Notes under the pieces: model-generated
Database searches by the model: none
The model's input: only the letters and a program-made list of their open reading frames with translations
What the model was told of the DNA's origin: nothing
Translations under genes and position numbers: made by a program
Shown here: positions 42,661 to 51,662 of the stretch, piece after piece
Layout: each line of letters begins with the position of its first letter
Numbering within the stretch: position 1 is the stretch's first letter
Source: Chryseobacterium paludis
Lineage (GTDB): Bacteria > Bacteroidota > Bacteroidia > Flavobacteriales > Weeksellaceae
NCBI RefSeq assembly: GCF_025403485.1
Contig: NZ_CP099966.1
Span: 3,571,001-3,635,000, forward strand
Length of the DNA stretch: 64,000 nucleotides
Direction of reading: 5' to 3'

Positions 42661-44044
42661 CTCCTTCTTTTGCTTTATAAGTTTCACCTGAGATTTTCAA
42701 AATCGATTTTAATTCAGCCTGTGCAATTACAGGGAATGTTCTTGCATATAATAAGAATAATACAGAGAAGAATCCGATTGTTCCTAAATATACACCCACG
42801 TCAATAATCGTTGGTTTAAACATCGTCCATGAACCTGGCAAGTAATCTCTTGAAAGGTTAATAACGATGATATCAAAACGCTCAAACCACATACCGATGT
42901 TGATAATTAATGCAACGATGAAAGTCCAGATAATATTTGTTCTAGCTTTTTTGAACCAGAAAGAAGCCGGGACAATCAAGTTACAAGTAATCAAAGCCCA
43001 GAAAGCCCACCAGTAAGGTCCTGTTGCAGCACCTGGAGAAAGATATGTAAAGTCTTCAAATCTTGATCCGGAATACCATCCGATAAAATATTCAGTTGCA
43101 TAAGCTACAGTTACCATACCACCTGTTACAACGATTACGATGTTCATAATCTCGATGTGATACATAGTGATATAATCTTCAAGGTGACAAACTTTTCTGG
43201 CAATTAACAATAGTGTTTGTACCATTGCAAATCCTGAGAAAATCGCACCAGCAACGAAGTATGGAGGATAGATCGTAGAGTGCCATCCTTTAATAACTGA
43301 AGTTGCGAAGTCAAAAGATACGGTAGTGTGTACTGAGAATACAAGTGGAGTTGCTAAACCTGCTAATACCAAAGATAATTCTTCGAATCTCTGCCAGTGT
43401 TTTGCTTTACCACCCCAACCGAATGCTAGGAATGTATAAATTTTTCTTGTCCAAGGCGTTTTAGCTCTATCTCTGATCATTGCAAAGTCAGGGATTAATC
43501 CCATGAACCAGAATACTGTAGATACTGAGAAATACGTAGAGATTGCAAATACGTCCCAAAGTAGAGGAGAGTTGAAGTTCCCCCAAAGAGAACCAAACTG
43601 GTTAGGAAGAGGGAATACCCAATATCCTACCCAAACTCTACCCATGTGGATTACAGGGAAGATTGCCGCCTGTACAACTGCGAAGATAGTCATCGCTTCA
43701 GCTGAACGGTTTACAGACATTCTCCAACGCTGTCTAAATAATAATAATACCGCTGAGATTAGGGTTCCGGCGTGACCAATACCTACCCACCATACGAAGT
43801 TGGTAATATCCCAACCCCAGTTAATAGTTCTGTTAAGCCCCCATGCTCCAATACCTGTCCCGATAGTATAAGCGATACAGCCGAATCCGTAGATGAATAG
43901 AGCTAAAGCTGCATATAGTGATACCCACCATAATTTACCTGCTCTTTCTTCGATAGGTCGTGCAATATCTTCTGTGATATCGTGATAAGTTTTGTGACCA
44001 ATAATTAGAGGTTCCCTTATCGGAGCTTCGTAATGTCCTGACAT
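42647..44044 (-). CDS. actC: Alternative complex III subunit ActC (NrfD-like, quinol-binding)
   Basis: A 465-residue integral membrane protein with ten helices, in two four-helix bundles typical of NrfD/PsrC. It starts with EAPIREPLIIGHKTYHDITE and contains TNFVWWVGIGHAGTLISAVL (about 85-104), the quinol-site region, and HMGRVWVGYWVFPLPNQFG. Quinol is oxidised next to the [3Fe-4S] cluster of ActB, and the protein may conduct protons. It starts 25 bp after actB. Confidence 0.95.
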   Translation of the reverse strand: MSGHYEAPIREPLIIGHKTYHDITEDIARPIEERAGKLWWVSLYAALALFIYGFGCIAYTIGTGIGAWGLNRTINWGWDITNFVWWVGIGHAGTLISAVLLLFRQRWRMSVNRSAEAMTIFAVVQAAIFPVIHMGRVWVGYWVFPLPNQFGSLWGNFNSPLLWDVFAISTYFSVSTVFWFMGLIPDFAMIRDRAKTPWTRKIYTFLAFGWGGKAKHWQRFEELSLVLAGLATPLVFSVHTTVSFDFATSVIKGWHSTIYPPYFVAGAIFSGFAMVQTLLLIARKVCHLEDYITMYHIEIMNIVIVVTGGMVTVAYATEYFIGWYSGSRFEDFTYLSPGAATGPYWWAFWALITCNLIVPASFWFKKARTNIIWTFIVALIINIGMWFERFDIIVINLSRDYLPGSWTMFKPTIIDVGVYLGTIGFFSVLFLLYARTFPVIAQAELKSILKISGETYKAKEGDEHH

Positions 44045-44069
44045 TTTTTACCTATTTATTATTTAAACT

Positions 44070-47000
44070 TTATTTTTCTACTCTGTTTCTTACTTTAGTG
44101 TGATAGAACACATTTGGCTTTGTTCCGATCTCTTCTAGTAAATAATATCTTCTGTTGCTAGAATATAATTCTCTCACTTCAGATTCTTTATCATTCATGT
44201 CTCCAAACGTCATTGCTCCGGTAGAACAAGCAGCAGCACATGCACAAGAATTTTTGAATTCGTTGTCAGTTACTTTTCTGTTTTCTCTCTTAGCAGATAA
44301 GATTGTAGCCTGAGTTTCTTGGATACACATTGAACACTTCTCCATAACCCCTCTTGTTCTTACAACAACATCCGGGTTTAGTACCATTCTTCCAAGATCG
44401 TTATTCATGTTGAAATCAAAACGATCGTTTAAGTTATATGTGAACCAGTTGAAACGTCTTACTTTGTATGGACAGTTGTTTGCACAATATCTAGTACCAA
44501 TACATCTGTTATAAGCCATGTGGTTTTGACCTTGCTTACCATGAGAAGTAGCCGCTACCGGACATACTGTTTCACATGGAGCGTGGTTACAGTGCTGACA
44601 CATTACCGGTTGGAAAATTACGTCAGGACTTTCGTTTGGCTCAATTAAGATGTCGTATAGATTAGGAACATTTAATCCTCTTTCAATACCTTCTTTAGTT
44701 TCAATTTTTTCTTTAGCAGAGTAGTAACGGTCAATTCTTAACCAGTACATATCTCTTGACATTCTGATCTCTTCTTTACCTACAACAGGAACGTTGTTTT
44801 CTGCCTGACAAGCAATGATACATGCTCCACAACCAGTACAAGAGTTTAAGTCGATTGATAAGTTGAAGTGAGGACCATCTGTGTCGTCAAAAGCATCCCA
44901 AAGATCTATTTTTCTTGCTGGAAGAGCTCCACTGATCGTGTGATACTCCAAAGGCTTGTTCCATCCTTTATGCTCGTCATCAAATGCTACATTTAAGTAC
45001 TCCGTAAGAGGAACTTCTTTAGCAATTTCGTAACGACCCATTAGGGTATTTTGAAGCTGTATACCTGCGAATTCGTGATCTTCTCCTGTTTTCTCTATTT
45101 TAGCATTTGATACCGCTAAATTAGAACCATCAAATAAAGGATAAGCGTTTACTCCAGTATCAGCAGTTGCTCCAGAATCTTTTTTACCATATCCAAGTGC
45201 AAGACCTACTGATCCGTCTGCCTGACCTGGTTGAATAAATACAGGAACATCTTTTATTGTTACTCCATTCACCGTAAGATTTACAATAGAACCGTCTAAC
45301 TGCATTCTAGCGTTAAGGTCGTTTTCTATTCCTAGTCTTTCTGCATCTTTAGGAGAAATTGTCAAGTAGTTATCCCAAGACATTCTTGTCAATGGATCTG
45401 GTAATTCTTGTAACCAAGGGTTGTTGGCCTGAGTACCATCTCCGATAGAAGTCTTAGTATATAATACCAATTCTAAATCAGAAGCTTTAAAGTTTCCTAG
45501 TTCAGCAAGAGCCTGAGCAGCATTTCCTCCTGTATAAGCCAACGTTGTTGCGTTGTTTGAAGGAACGATACCATTATATAAAGCTTTGTTGAAAGAGGTA
45601 GCTCCTAATATAGAAGCTGCACTATTTTTTAAATAGTCATAGTAGTTATTAGCAGCATTGTTTTTACCATTTTTCCAAACCAATAAAGATTCTTCAATCT
45701 GTCTTGATTTGTAGATTTTTTGGATCGTAGGCTGCATTAATGTATAAACTCCAGTCTGAGGTTCCATGTCACCCCAAGATTCCAGCCAGTTAGCTACAGG
45801 AATTACAGCTTTCGCTGCCTTATACATTTCATTTTTCTTATCTGCAACAGCAATTACATAAGGAACTTTTGTTAAAGATTTTTTGAAATCTTCTCCTTTT
45901 GGATGAGAGTAGATAGGGTCTACATTGTTTGTAATTAATACACCAACCTGACCTGCATTTACCCATCCCAGAAATTCCTGATATCTTGCTTTATCAAATT
46001 CTTTTAAGAAATTAGCTTTACCAGTGAAAGCTACTGAACCCAGTTTTTGGTTAATTAAGTGTGCCAGAACCTGAGCTCCTTTAGAACCATCAGCTAATAC
46101 AACTGCTTTGTTGCCTTTTGCCTGTAGTTCTTTTACGATTTCAGCAGCAATCTTGTCAGAAGCAGCACCTCCACCTACGATTGCATTATAAACCTCAACT
46201 AACGTTTTATTTACTGCACTTGGTTTTAATCTGTATCTTGAGTCAGCATTTGCACCAGTTAAAGACATGTTAGATTCCACTTGAACGTGTCTCAACATGT
46301 TTGCTCCCGGTTTTCTAGCTTCAGCATAAGACGTTTCTAAACTCGAAGCATTGTAATCTCCTAAGAAATCTGCCTGGAAAGAAACTACTAACTCAGACCC
46401 TTTAAGGTCATAAACAGGTAATGCTCTTTGTCCGAATACTTCCTGAGCAGCATCTAATGCGGCAGAGTAAGGGAAAGCATCATAAGTTACAAGTTCAGCT
46501 GTAGGATACTTAGCTTTAAATTCAGCGAACAACTTTTTGAAAGTTGGTGAAGCGAATGACTGAGATAAAAGCACAATCTTCTTACCTGCTGCCTGAGCTT
46601 CTGCCAAACCTTTAAGAACGAAATCATCTACTTTATCGAAAGTTTCGTCTTTACCGTCCAGCTTAGGTTGTTTTACTTTATCATTATCATAAAGAGAAAG
46701 TACACTTGCCTGAGCTCTGGCGTTAGTTTTACCTAAATCACCTGCAGCTGGGTTTGGATCAATCTTGATAGGTCTTCCTTCACGGGTTTTTACTAAAACA
46801 CTAGCAAAGTCGAAACCATCAAAATATGTTGAAGCGTAGTAATTTGGAACCCCAGGAATAATATCATGAGGTTTTACCACGTAAGGAATCGTTTTAATTA
46901 CCGGAGCTTCACAGGCAGCAAGCGTTACCGCTGCCGTAGAAAATCCTAATAACTTTAAGAAATCTCTTCTTGAAGTACTTGATCCGTTTTGTTCAGCATC

Positions 47001-47117
47001 TCCAAGGAAATCTTCTACCGGAATTTCTTCCTGAAACTCTTTCTGAGCCAGCCTATTATTTAAAGCTGGGTCTTTAAGTTCATGAATACTTCTAAATTGT
47101 ATTTTGTTTGAAGCCAT
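44070..47117 (-). CDS. actB: Alternative complex III Fe-S subunit ActB
   Basis: A 1015-residue peripheral subunit. Residues 50-70 carry an internally placed twin-arginine motif (TSRRDFLKLLG) followed by a lipobox-like LAAC, the arrangement annotated as TAT-variant. Residues 75-735 resemble a molybdopterin oxidoreductase domain that in ACIII lacks the cofactor. Residues 765-950 are a ferredoxin domain: CTGCGACIIACQAENN, CQHCNHAPCETVCP, RYCANNCPYKVRRFNW and CSMCIQETQ, binding three [4Fe-4S] and one [3Fe-4S] cluster in characterised ACIII. It links quinol oxidation in ActC to the ActA haems. Confidence 0.95.
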   Translation of the reverse strand: MASNKIQFRSIHELKDPALNNRLAQKEFQEEIPVEDFLGDAEQNGSSTSRRDFLKLLGFSTAAVTLAACEAPVIKTIPYVVKPHDIIPGVPNYYASTYFDGFDFASVLVKTREGRPIKIDPNPAAGDLGKTNARAQASVLSLYDNDKVKQPKLDGKDETFDKVDDFVLKGLAEAQAAGKKIVLLSQSFASPTFKKLFAEFKAKYPTAELVTYDAFPYSAALDAAQEVFGQRALPVYDLKGSELVVSFQADFLGDYNASSLETSYAEARKPGANMLRHVQVESNMSLTGANADSRYRLKPSAVNKTLVEVYNAIVGGGAASDKIAAEIVKELQAKGNKAVVLADGSKGAQVLAHLINQKLGSVAFTGKANFLKEFDKARYQEFLGWVNAGQVGVLITNNVDPIYSHPKGEDFKKSLTKVPYVIAVADKKNEMYKAAKAVIPVANWLESWGDMEPQTGVYTLMQPTIQKIYKSRQIEESLLVWKNGKNNAANNYYDYLKNSAASILGATSFNKALYNGIVPSNNATTLAYTGGNAAQALAELGNFKASDLELVLYTKTSIGDGTQANNPWLQELPDPLTRMSWDNYLTISPKDAERLGIENDLNARMQLDGSIVNLTVNGVTIKDVPVFIQPGQADGSVGLALGYGKKDSGATADTGVNAYPLFDGSNLAVSNAKIEKTGEDHEFAGIQLQNTLMGRYEIAKEVPLTEYLNVAFDDEHKGWNKPLEYHTISGALPARKIDLWDAFDDTDGPHFNLSIDLNSCTGCGACIIACQAENNVPVVGKEEIRMSRDMYWLRIDRYYSAKEKIETKEGIERGLNVPNLYDILIEPNESPDVIFQPVMCQHCNHAPCETVCPVAATSHGKQGQNHMAYNRCIGTRYCANNCPYKVRRFNWFTYNLNDRFDFNMNNDLGRMVLNPDVVVRTRGVMEKCSMCIQETQATILSAKRENRKVTDNEFKNSCACAAACSTGAMTFGDMNDKESEVRELYSSNRRYYLLEEIGTKPNVFYHTKVRNRVEK

Positions 47118-47139
47118 TTATACTTCTAATTTTTAGTTA

Positions 47140-48501
47140 TTAATAATGACATTTACCACACTCAAGACCTCCAATCGCATCTACAGTAATCTTACCACCA
47201 TCTTTAGGGTATTGTTTTTTCAACTTGTCATGTAGATTTTTGAAGTATTCTTTATTATAACCGTTGTTCATATCAACTTCTGTAGTTCTGTGACACTCAA
47301 TACACCATCCCATCGTAAAGTCATTAGCCATCTGAACAACATTCATTGTATCAATTTTTCCGTGACAAGCTTTACATACAACATCAATTTTGTTCGTTGG
47401 ATTTTTCTTGTTGAAAGAATTGATGATCGCCTGCTCACCAGCTACAACGTGCTGAGAGTGGTTAAAGTATACGAAATCCGGCATGTTGTGGATTCTTGTC
47501 CATTCTACAGGCTGAGTTTTCCCAGTGTATACTTGTTTTGCAGGATCCCAACCAGTTGCGGCATAGATCTTCTGGATCTCACCATCATAGAATGCCTTGT
47601 CTTTTCCAGGCTCCATGTAGTGGTCTGCATTGTATTCAGAAATTGTTCTGTGACAGTTCATACAAACGTTCATAGAAGGGATTTCAGAAACCTTACCGTA
47701 TTTAGCGCTTGAGTGACATAATTGACAGTCAATTTTCTGTTCTCCAGCGTGGATTTTGTGTGAGAAGAAGATAGGCTGCTCTGGCTTATATCCTTTGTAA
47801 ACACCGATCCACATGATCCAGTTCCAAATTCCATAAGTAGCAAGGATCGCTAAAATTGCCAGTAATCCTTTACCTATATAATGGTATTTTTCATAGACTT
47901 CACTGAAAGAACGAACCCTTGTTTCGTTTAATCCTGCTAAATCTTCAGATTGACCCAGTTTAACTAATTGTCTTAGTTTAAGTAAGATCCAAACCAATAA
48001 ACCTGCAATCGCTAAAAGTGAAATGATTACAACGTTTGTTGTTGTTTTGTCCGCTGGTGCAGCTGCCGTAGCATCTGTTGCAGTAGCTCCTGCTTCCGGT
48101 TTTTTCTCTTCCGGAGCTGGAGGATTAGTTGTAAAAGCTAAGATGTCATCAATATCCTTATCTGTAAGATTAGGAAACTGTAACATTTCAGTTTTATTAA
48201 ATTTTTCAAAAATCTCATTAGCGTATTTATCCCCAGAAGCTCTTAGAGCTTTGTTGTCTTTGATCCACTTATGAAGCCAATCTTTGTCTACACCACCTTC
48301 TGTCTTTACACGTTCTACAACTCCCTTCAAAGGAGGTCCTATAACTTGTTTATCCAGCGCGTGACATGCAGTACAATTCGCTTTGAAAAGTTTCTCGCCG
48401 TTTTTAGGATCGCCGTCTTGCCCGTAAAATGAAGCACTGGTTGATAGCAATAAGCCTATTGCGATCAACGTTTGTTTATAATGCTTTCTCCAACTAATCA
48501 T
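47140..48501 (-). CDS. actA: Alternative complex III multihaem subunit ActA with extra N-terminal haem domain
   Basis: A 453-residue subunit with six CxxCH haem sites. A signal peptide is followed by a monohaem cytochrome c-like domain (NCTACHALDKQVIGPPLKG, about 41-59), a Pro/Ala/Thr linker and a membrane helix (about 152-172), a second helix (about 210-235), then the pentahaem c3-like core (CQLCH, CMNCH, CKACH, CIECH and terminal CGKCHY). The classical ActA is pentahaem, so the N-terminal domain adds one. Electrons pass from ActB through these haems to ActE. It is the first gene of actABCDEF. Confidence 0.93.
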   Translation of the reverse strand: MISWRKHYKQTLIAIGLLLSTSASFYGQDGDPKNGEKLFKANCTACHALDKQVIGPPLKGVVERVKTEGGVDKDWLHKWIKDNKALRASGDKYANEIFEKFNKTEMLQFPNLTDKDIDDILAFTTNPPAPEEKKPEAGATATDATAAAPADKTTTNVVIISLLAIAGLLVWILLKLRQLVKLGQSEDLAGLNETRVRSFSEVYEKYHYIGKGLLAILAILATYGIWNWIMWIGVYKGYKPEQPIFFSHKIHAGEQKIDCQLCHSSAKYGKVSEIPSMNVCMNCHRTISEYNADHYMEPGKDKAFYDGEIQKIYAATGWDPAKQVYTGKTQPVEWTRIHNMPDFVYFNHSQHVVAGEQAIINSFNKKNPTNKIDVVCKACHGKIDTMNVVQMANDFTMGWCIECHRTTEVDMNNGYNKEYFKNLHDKLKKQYPKDGGKITVDAIGGLECGKCHY

Positions 48502-48526
48502 TTAAATTATCTTATGTTAGTAAAAT

Positions 48527-48556
48527 ATTGAACATTCAATCAATCCCGCAAAAATA
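48527..48556 (-). promoter_or_regulatory. act operon -7 box with downstream palindrome
   Basis: TATTTTTG (48549-48556, minus strand) matches TAnnTTTG. Just downstream, ATTGAACATTCAAT (48527-48540) is a 6-bp inverted repeat around a 2-bp centre, placed where a repressor could act. No TTG is found at -33. Confidence 0.45.
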
Positions 48557-48640
48557 ATATTTTTAACAGGAATTTAACGGCATATAGAAAGGGGAAAATA
48601 TCATTTACGTTTAATTTGTATTGATTCTAAATAACTCTGT

Positions 48641-48671
48641 TTGGTATAATTTTTTAATTTGTATAAATTTG
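48641..48671 (+). promoter_or_regulatory. Promoter of the SPOR-domain gene
   Basis: TTG (48641-48643), a 20-bp spacer and TAAATTTG (48664-48671), with the ATG 15 nt downstream. One of the clearest consensus promoters in the window. Confidence 0.75.
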
Positions 48672-48686
48672 CGCAAACAAGTTTAA

Positions 48687-49223
48687 ATGAAAAATTTAAT
48701 CAAAATATTGACAATACTATCCTTATTCGGATTTTATACTATTGAAGCCCAGCAGGTTGTAAAGAAGGATACATTGTCCGGAACAGAGCTGATTATGTCT
48801 ATGGATCCTAAGGTAAAAGATGCTTTAGAAGGTCTGGAAGATAAATGTTCCAGAGTTTCTACTTCTACAACTCCTAGAGAAAATAATGAAGAGACCTATA
48901 CAAAACCGACAAAAATATATGTTCCTAGTCGAGAATTGACAAATGCAGAGATCTGTAGAAAGAATCCAAGAATTTTGGGATATAAAATACAGATCACGAC
49001 AGTAAAAAGTAATGATGAAGCCAATGAGATCAAGTCTTATTTTAGAAAAAGATTTCCAAATCTGAAGGTTGAAACTGATGCTTCTTTAAGACCTAATTAC
49101 AAGATCTTAGTAGGAAGTTATTTCACGAAACAAAGTGCATCTTCGGACTTGTCTAAAATTAGAGAATATTTTAAATCTGCGGTGGCAGTACAATACAGAA
49201 TATTCTGTGCTGAAGCAAAATAG
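48687..49223 (+). CDS. Exported SPOR-domain protein
   Basis: A 178-residue precursor with a signal peptide (ending IEAQ). The C-terminal 75 residues form a SPOR-like RNP fold (YKIQITTVKSNDEANEIKSY, NYKILVGSYFTKQSASSDL, AVAVQYRIF). SPOR domains bind denuded septal peptidoglycan, so a periplasmic role near the divisome or cell wall is likely. The linker (about 30-95) has Arg/Thr-rich disorder. Monocistronic, with a strong promoter and a terminator at 49248-49275. Confidence 0.85.
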   Translation: MKNLIKILTILSLFGFYTIEAQQVVKKDTLSGTELIMSMDPKVKDALEGLEDKCSRVSTSTTPRENNEETYTKPTKIYVPSRELTNAEICRKNPRILGYKIQITTVKSNDEANEIKSYFRKRFPNLKVETDASLRPNYKILVGSYFTKQSASSDLSKIREYFKSAVAVQYRIFCAEAK

Positions 49224-49247
49224 AGCTTTTATTCTATATAAAAAGTT

Positions 49248-49275
49248 AAGCTGAGAAGAATTTTCCTCTCAGCTT
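49248..49275. terminator. Intrinsic terminator after the SPOR gene
   Basis: A 9-bp stem (AAGCTGAGA with TCTCAGCTT) and a 10-nt loop followed by TTTTT; it lies between convergent genes. Confidence 0.8.
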
Positions 49276-49277
49276 TT

Positions 49278-50552
49278 TTATGGGTAATAGGTGTTTAAAA
49301 ACCAGAAAAATTCTGCCATTCTAATGTAGTTGTTAACTACTAAATAGATGAACAATATTCCTATTGTGACTGCTAAGATCGATAATACTTTTGGTGATGC
49401 TTTATAAGCATAAAAAAGCCATCCTAAAAGTAATGGAAAAACGAAAACAAAATGTCCACCATAGATATATGAAGTGTGTAATCCAAATTTCATTATGCAA
49501 TGGATAACGATATCTAGCAGAAATGAAATCATGATTATTTGCACAAATTTGCTTTTAAAGTTTCTAAAATAACTCCACAATATTAATCCTAATAGAATTG
49601 CAATAAATAAATAAGGAATCCAGGAAGAATAAACATCCATGATTAACGCTTTAAAATTAAAGCCTTTCATATTATTTTTGTCCCGGATAATGAAGCTTGA
49701 GAATAGGATGTTGCCACCGAAAAAATAAGAAGCTATCATATCCCAGGTAGGAGTAGATTTTACATTGGAGAATTTTTCATACTGTTCGCTGGTCTTGTTA
49801 AATATGTTTTTATATTTAAAATCAATTCGGTTCAAATAGAGTAGGACAAAGCAAATGAAGGTTATGGCAACGCGCAGAGCTGCATTTCCGAATTTTCTCC
49901 AATTTCTGAAAATGTTTTTTTCAAATAATACGGGAACAAATGCTTTAGCAATATTTGTAATTGTAAGACCTCCTACTGAAATGGCAGCAAAAGCAAGAGC
50001 TAATGCCGGTATTTTTTCATCCTTTTTAAGCTTAATTGCGGCATAATGATTATACAAACAGAGAAGAAAAAGGGTATAGGTGAAGTTTTCAGGAGTAAAG
50101 GAAAGTAAAAGGTTTGTTGAAAAAAATCCAAAAAATAATACCAGTAAAAGATTGATCATCAAAGGTAGATGAATGATATTTTTAAGATACTTAAAAATCT
50201 GTAGCACACTCAGGCTTATCGTGATTGTACTGAACCATGCTAAGGTCAATCGGAATGTAGAATCTGTTTTGCCATTTGAAATAAAAAAAGCAATTTCCCT
50301 TATCCAGTTGAAGAAATAATAAGAGAGGGGGTGTCTTTCAAAACTTCCGCCACTCATTACAATAGAGCGGTTGTCAAAGCTGAAATAGGCATCCCAGGGA
50401 ATCCTGTTGTCAAAAATTATTCGGTAATTAAGGGCGATATATGATCCTAAAATCCCATAAAAAGATATAAAAAATAGAAATACCCATAGCTCAGTTAATG
50501 AAGAAGGGAATACGAGCTTGAAGAAATTAAAGAATTTTGATTTGAAATTCAC
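49278..50552 (-). CDS. Polytopic membrane protein, DUF6080/GT-C-like, unknown
   Basis: A roughly 424-residue inner-membrane protein with about ten to eleven helices. An acidic, Arg-containing first periplasmic loop (FDNRIPWDAYFSFDNRSI, then FERHPLSYYFFNW) resembles those of GT-C type lipid-linked glycosyltransferases, but I see no definite catalytic motif. The open frame extends to a TTG at 50594, which is inside the preceding gene's terminator stem. A -7 box (TACTTTTG, 50569-50576) lies between, so I place the start at the GTG at 50552; this is an inference. Confidence 0.7.
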   Translation of the reverse strand: MNFKSKFFNFFKLVFPSSLTELWVFLFFISFYGILGSYIALNYRIIFDNRIPWDAYFSFDNRSIVMSGGSFERHPLSYYFFNWIREIAFFISNGKTDSTFRLTLAWFSTITISLSVLQIFKYLKNIIHLPLMINLLLVLFFGFFSTNLLLSFTPENFTYTLFLLCLYNHYAAIKLKKDEKIPALALAFAAISVGGLTITNIAKAFVPVLFEKNIFRNWRKFGNAALRVAITFICFVLLYLNRIDFKYKNIFNKTSEQYEKFSNVKSTPTWDMIASYFFGGNILFSSFIIRDKNNMKGFNFKALIMDVYSSWIPYLFIAILLGLILWSYFRNFKSKFVQIIMISFLLDIVIHCIMKFGLHTSYIYGGHFVFVFPLLLGWLFYAYKASPKVLSILAVTIGILFIYLVVNNYIRMAEFFWFLNTYYP

Positions 50553-50568
50553 CTGTTTAAAGTTTTTG

Positions 50569-50576
50569 CAAAAGTA
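50569..50576 (-). promoter_or_regulatory. -7 box of the polytopic membrane protein gene
   Basis: TACTTTTG on the minus strand matches TAnnTTTG. It directly follows the upstream terminator and precedes the proposed GTG start by 16 nt. Confidence 0.5.
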
Positions 50577-50582
50577 AAATAA

Positions 50583-50608
50583 AAAACTCACCAATTTTGG
50601 TGAGTTTT
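50583..50608 (-). terminator. Terminator of the 50629-51582 gene
   Basis: A 12-bp stem (AAAACTCACCAA with TTGGTGAGTTTT) followed on the minus strand by a T run, 21 bp after the T9SS protein's stop. Confidence 0.88.
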
Positions 50609-50628
50609 AACAGATATATAAAGAATTG

Positions 50629-51582
50629 TTATTCTTTAATTACTTTTTCAGTAGTTGAAGTTCCATCGGCAAACTCAACCTTAATCAGGTAAATTCCTTT
50701 TGGGAGAGAAGAGATATTTAATTTCTCAGAATTTGTATTCATTACTGATTTGCCAGACATATCTAGTATTGTGGAAGATTTTATCTTTTTATCAGTTTTG
50801 ATATTCACTTCTCCTTTTGTAGGATTAGGGGAGATACTTGTTTTTGTTTTGGAAGAAATTTCGCTAGTAGAAAGAGTTCCCGTCGTAATCTTAACGTCAT
50901 CTACGAGTAGCATATATTTATCAGCAGACATATATTGGATACCTATTCTAACAGTTTGACCGGCATAAGTATCTAGACTCTGTGTAACTTGTTGCCATGC
51001 TGCGTAAGGAGCAACTAAAGGACTAGCCCCTGAAATAATTGTAAAATTAGCTGCTGTAGTTGGTGTACCACTACCGATATATACTCCAATTTTATAATTT
51101 TCAATGAAAGCTGGAGAAAGTGCCTTTACCCAAAGACTTAATTGATTGCCTCCTGCGCCTAGTGTTACTGCTGGGGAAATAAGCCAATCATTATTTGCTG
51201 TAGCACCAGCTGCAGGAACGCCGGCCCAGGATACTGCAGTTTTTTGTCCCGCATGAGGAGTGAAATTTCTTATTTCTTCATCTACTCCAGTTACCGAAGT
51301 AAGGTTGTTTGTGGCATTGCTTGCAGAAAGGTTGAATATTTGAAATGCCATTGGAGCTCCTGCATTGGTCCAATTGGCTGTCCATCCAGGAATAGTGGTG
51401 CCTCCAACAACAGGACCTCCTCCAGTGTAAGTATTTAATCCATCTAAATCTAATGTTTGCCAGGTACCTAAGCCTGTAATTGCAAAGTTTGTATAAGATT
51501 CGAAACCTTCATCTAATAAAACGGTTTGAGCATTGCCCATAATGCCCGTTAATAATACTAAAGAGAGTAAAGTCTTTTTCAT
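50629..51582 (-). CDS. T9SS-exported protein with choice-of-anchor-J domain
   Basis: A 317-residue precursor with a signal peptide (1-18, ending MGNAQ). The choice-of-anchor J/cleaved-adhesin-like domain spans about 20-235: LLDEGFESY at the start, NNDWLISPAVTLGAGGNQLS, and LLVDDVKITTG at the end. A type A sorting domain occupies 245-317 (TSISPNPTKGEVNI, SSLPKGIYLIKVEF, terminal KVIKE). It shares architecture with the 3499-4299 protein but differs widely in sequence. It is secreted and probably surface attached; the ligand is unknown. Confidence 0.87.
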   Translation of the reverse strand: MKKTLLSLVLLTGIMGNAQTVLLDEGFESYTNFAITGLGTWQTLDLDGLNTYTGGGPVVGGTTIPGWTANWTNAGAPMAFQIFNLSASNATNNLTSVTGVDEEIRNFTPHAGQKTAVSWAGVPAAGATANNDWLISPAVTLGAGGNQLSLWVKALSPAFIENYKIGVYIGSGTPTTAANFTIISGASPLVAPYAAWQQVTQSLDTYAGQTVRIGIQYMSADKYMLLVDDVKITTGTLSTSEISSKTKTSISPNPTKGEVNIKTDKKIKSSTILDMSGKSVMNTNSEKLNISSLPKGIYLIKVEFADGTSTTEKVIKE

Positions 51583-51662
51583 AATAAAGCTATTTTGTAA
51601 TTGTTACTCAAAAGTAAGCATTTTTTTTAATAGACAATTGTATCTTGCTTTATATTATGAAC

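Noticed and set aside
48625..48634. TTCTAAATAA as a specific suf regulatory motif
   Set aside because: The same 10-mer occurs here near actA, and AT-rich 10-mers are expected by chance. It is kept only as a weak observation with the sufS palindrome.
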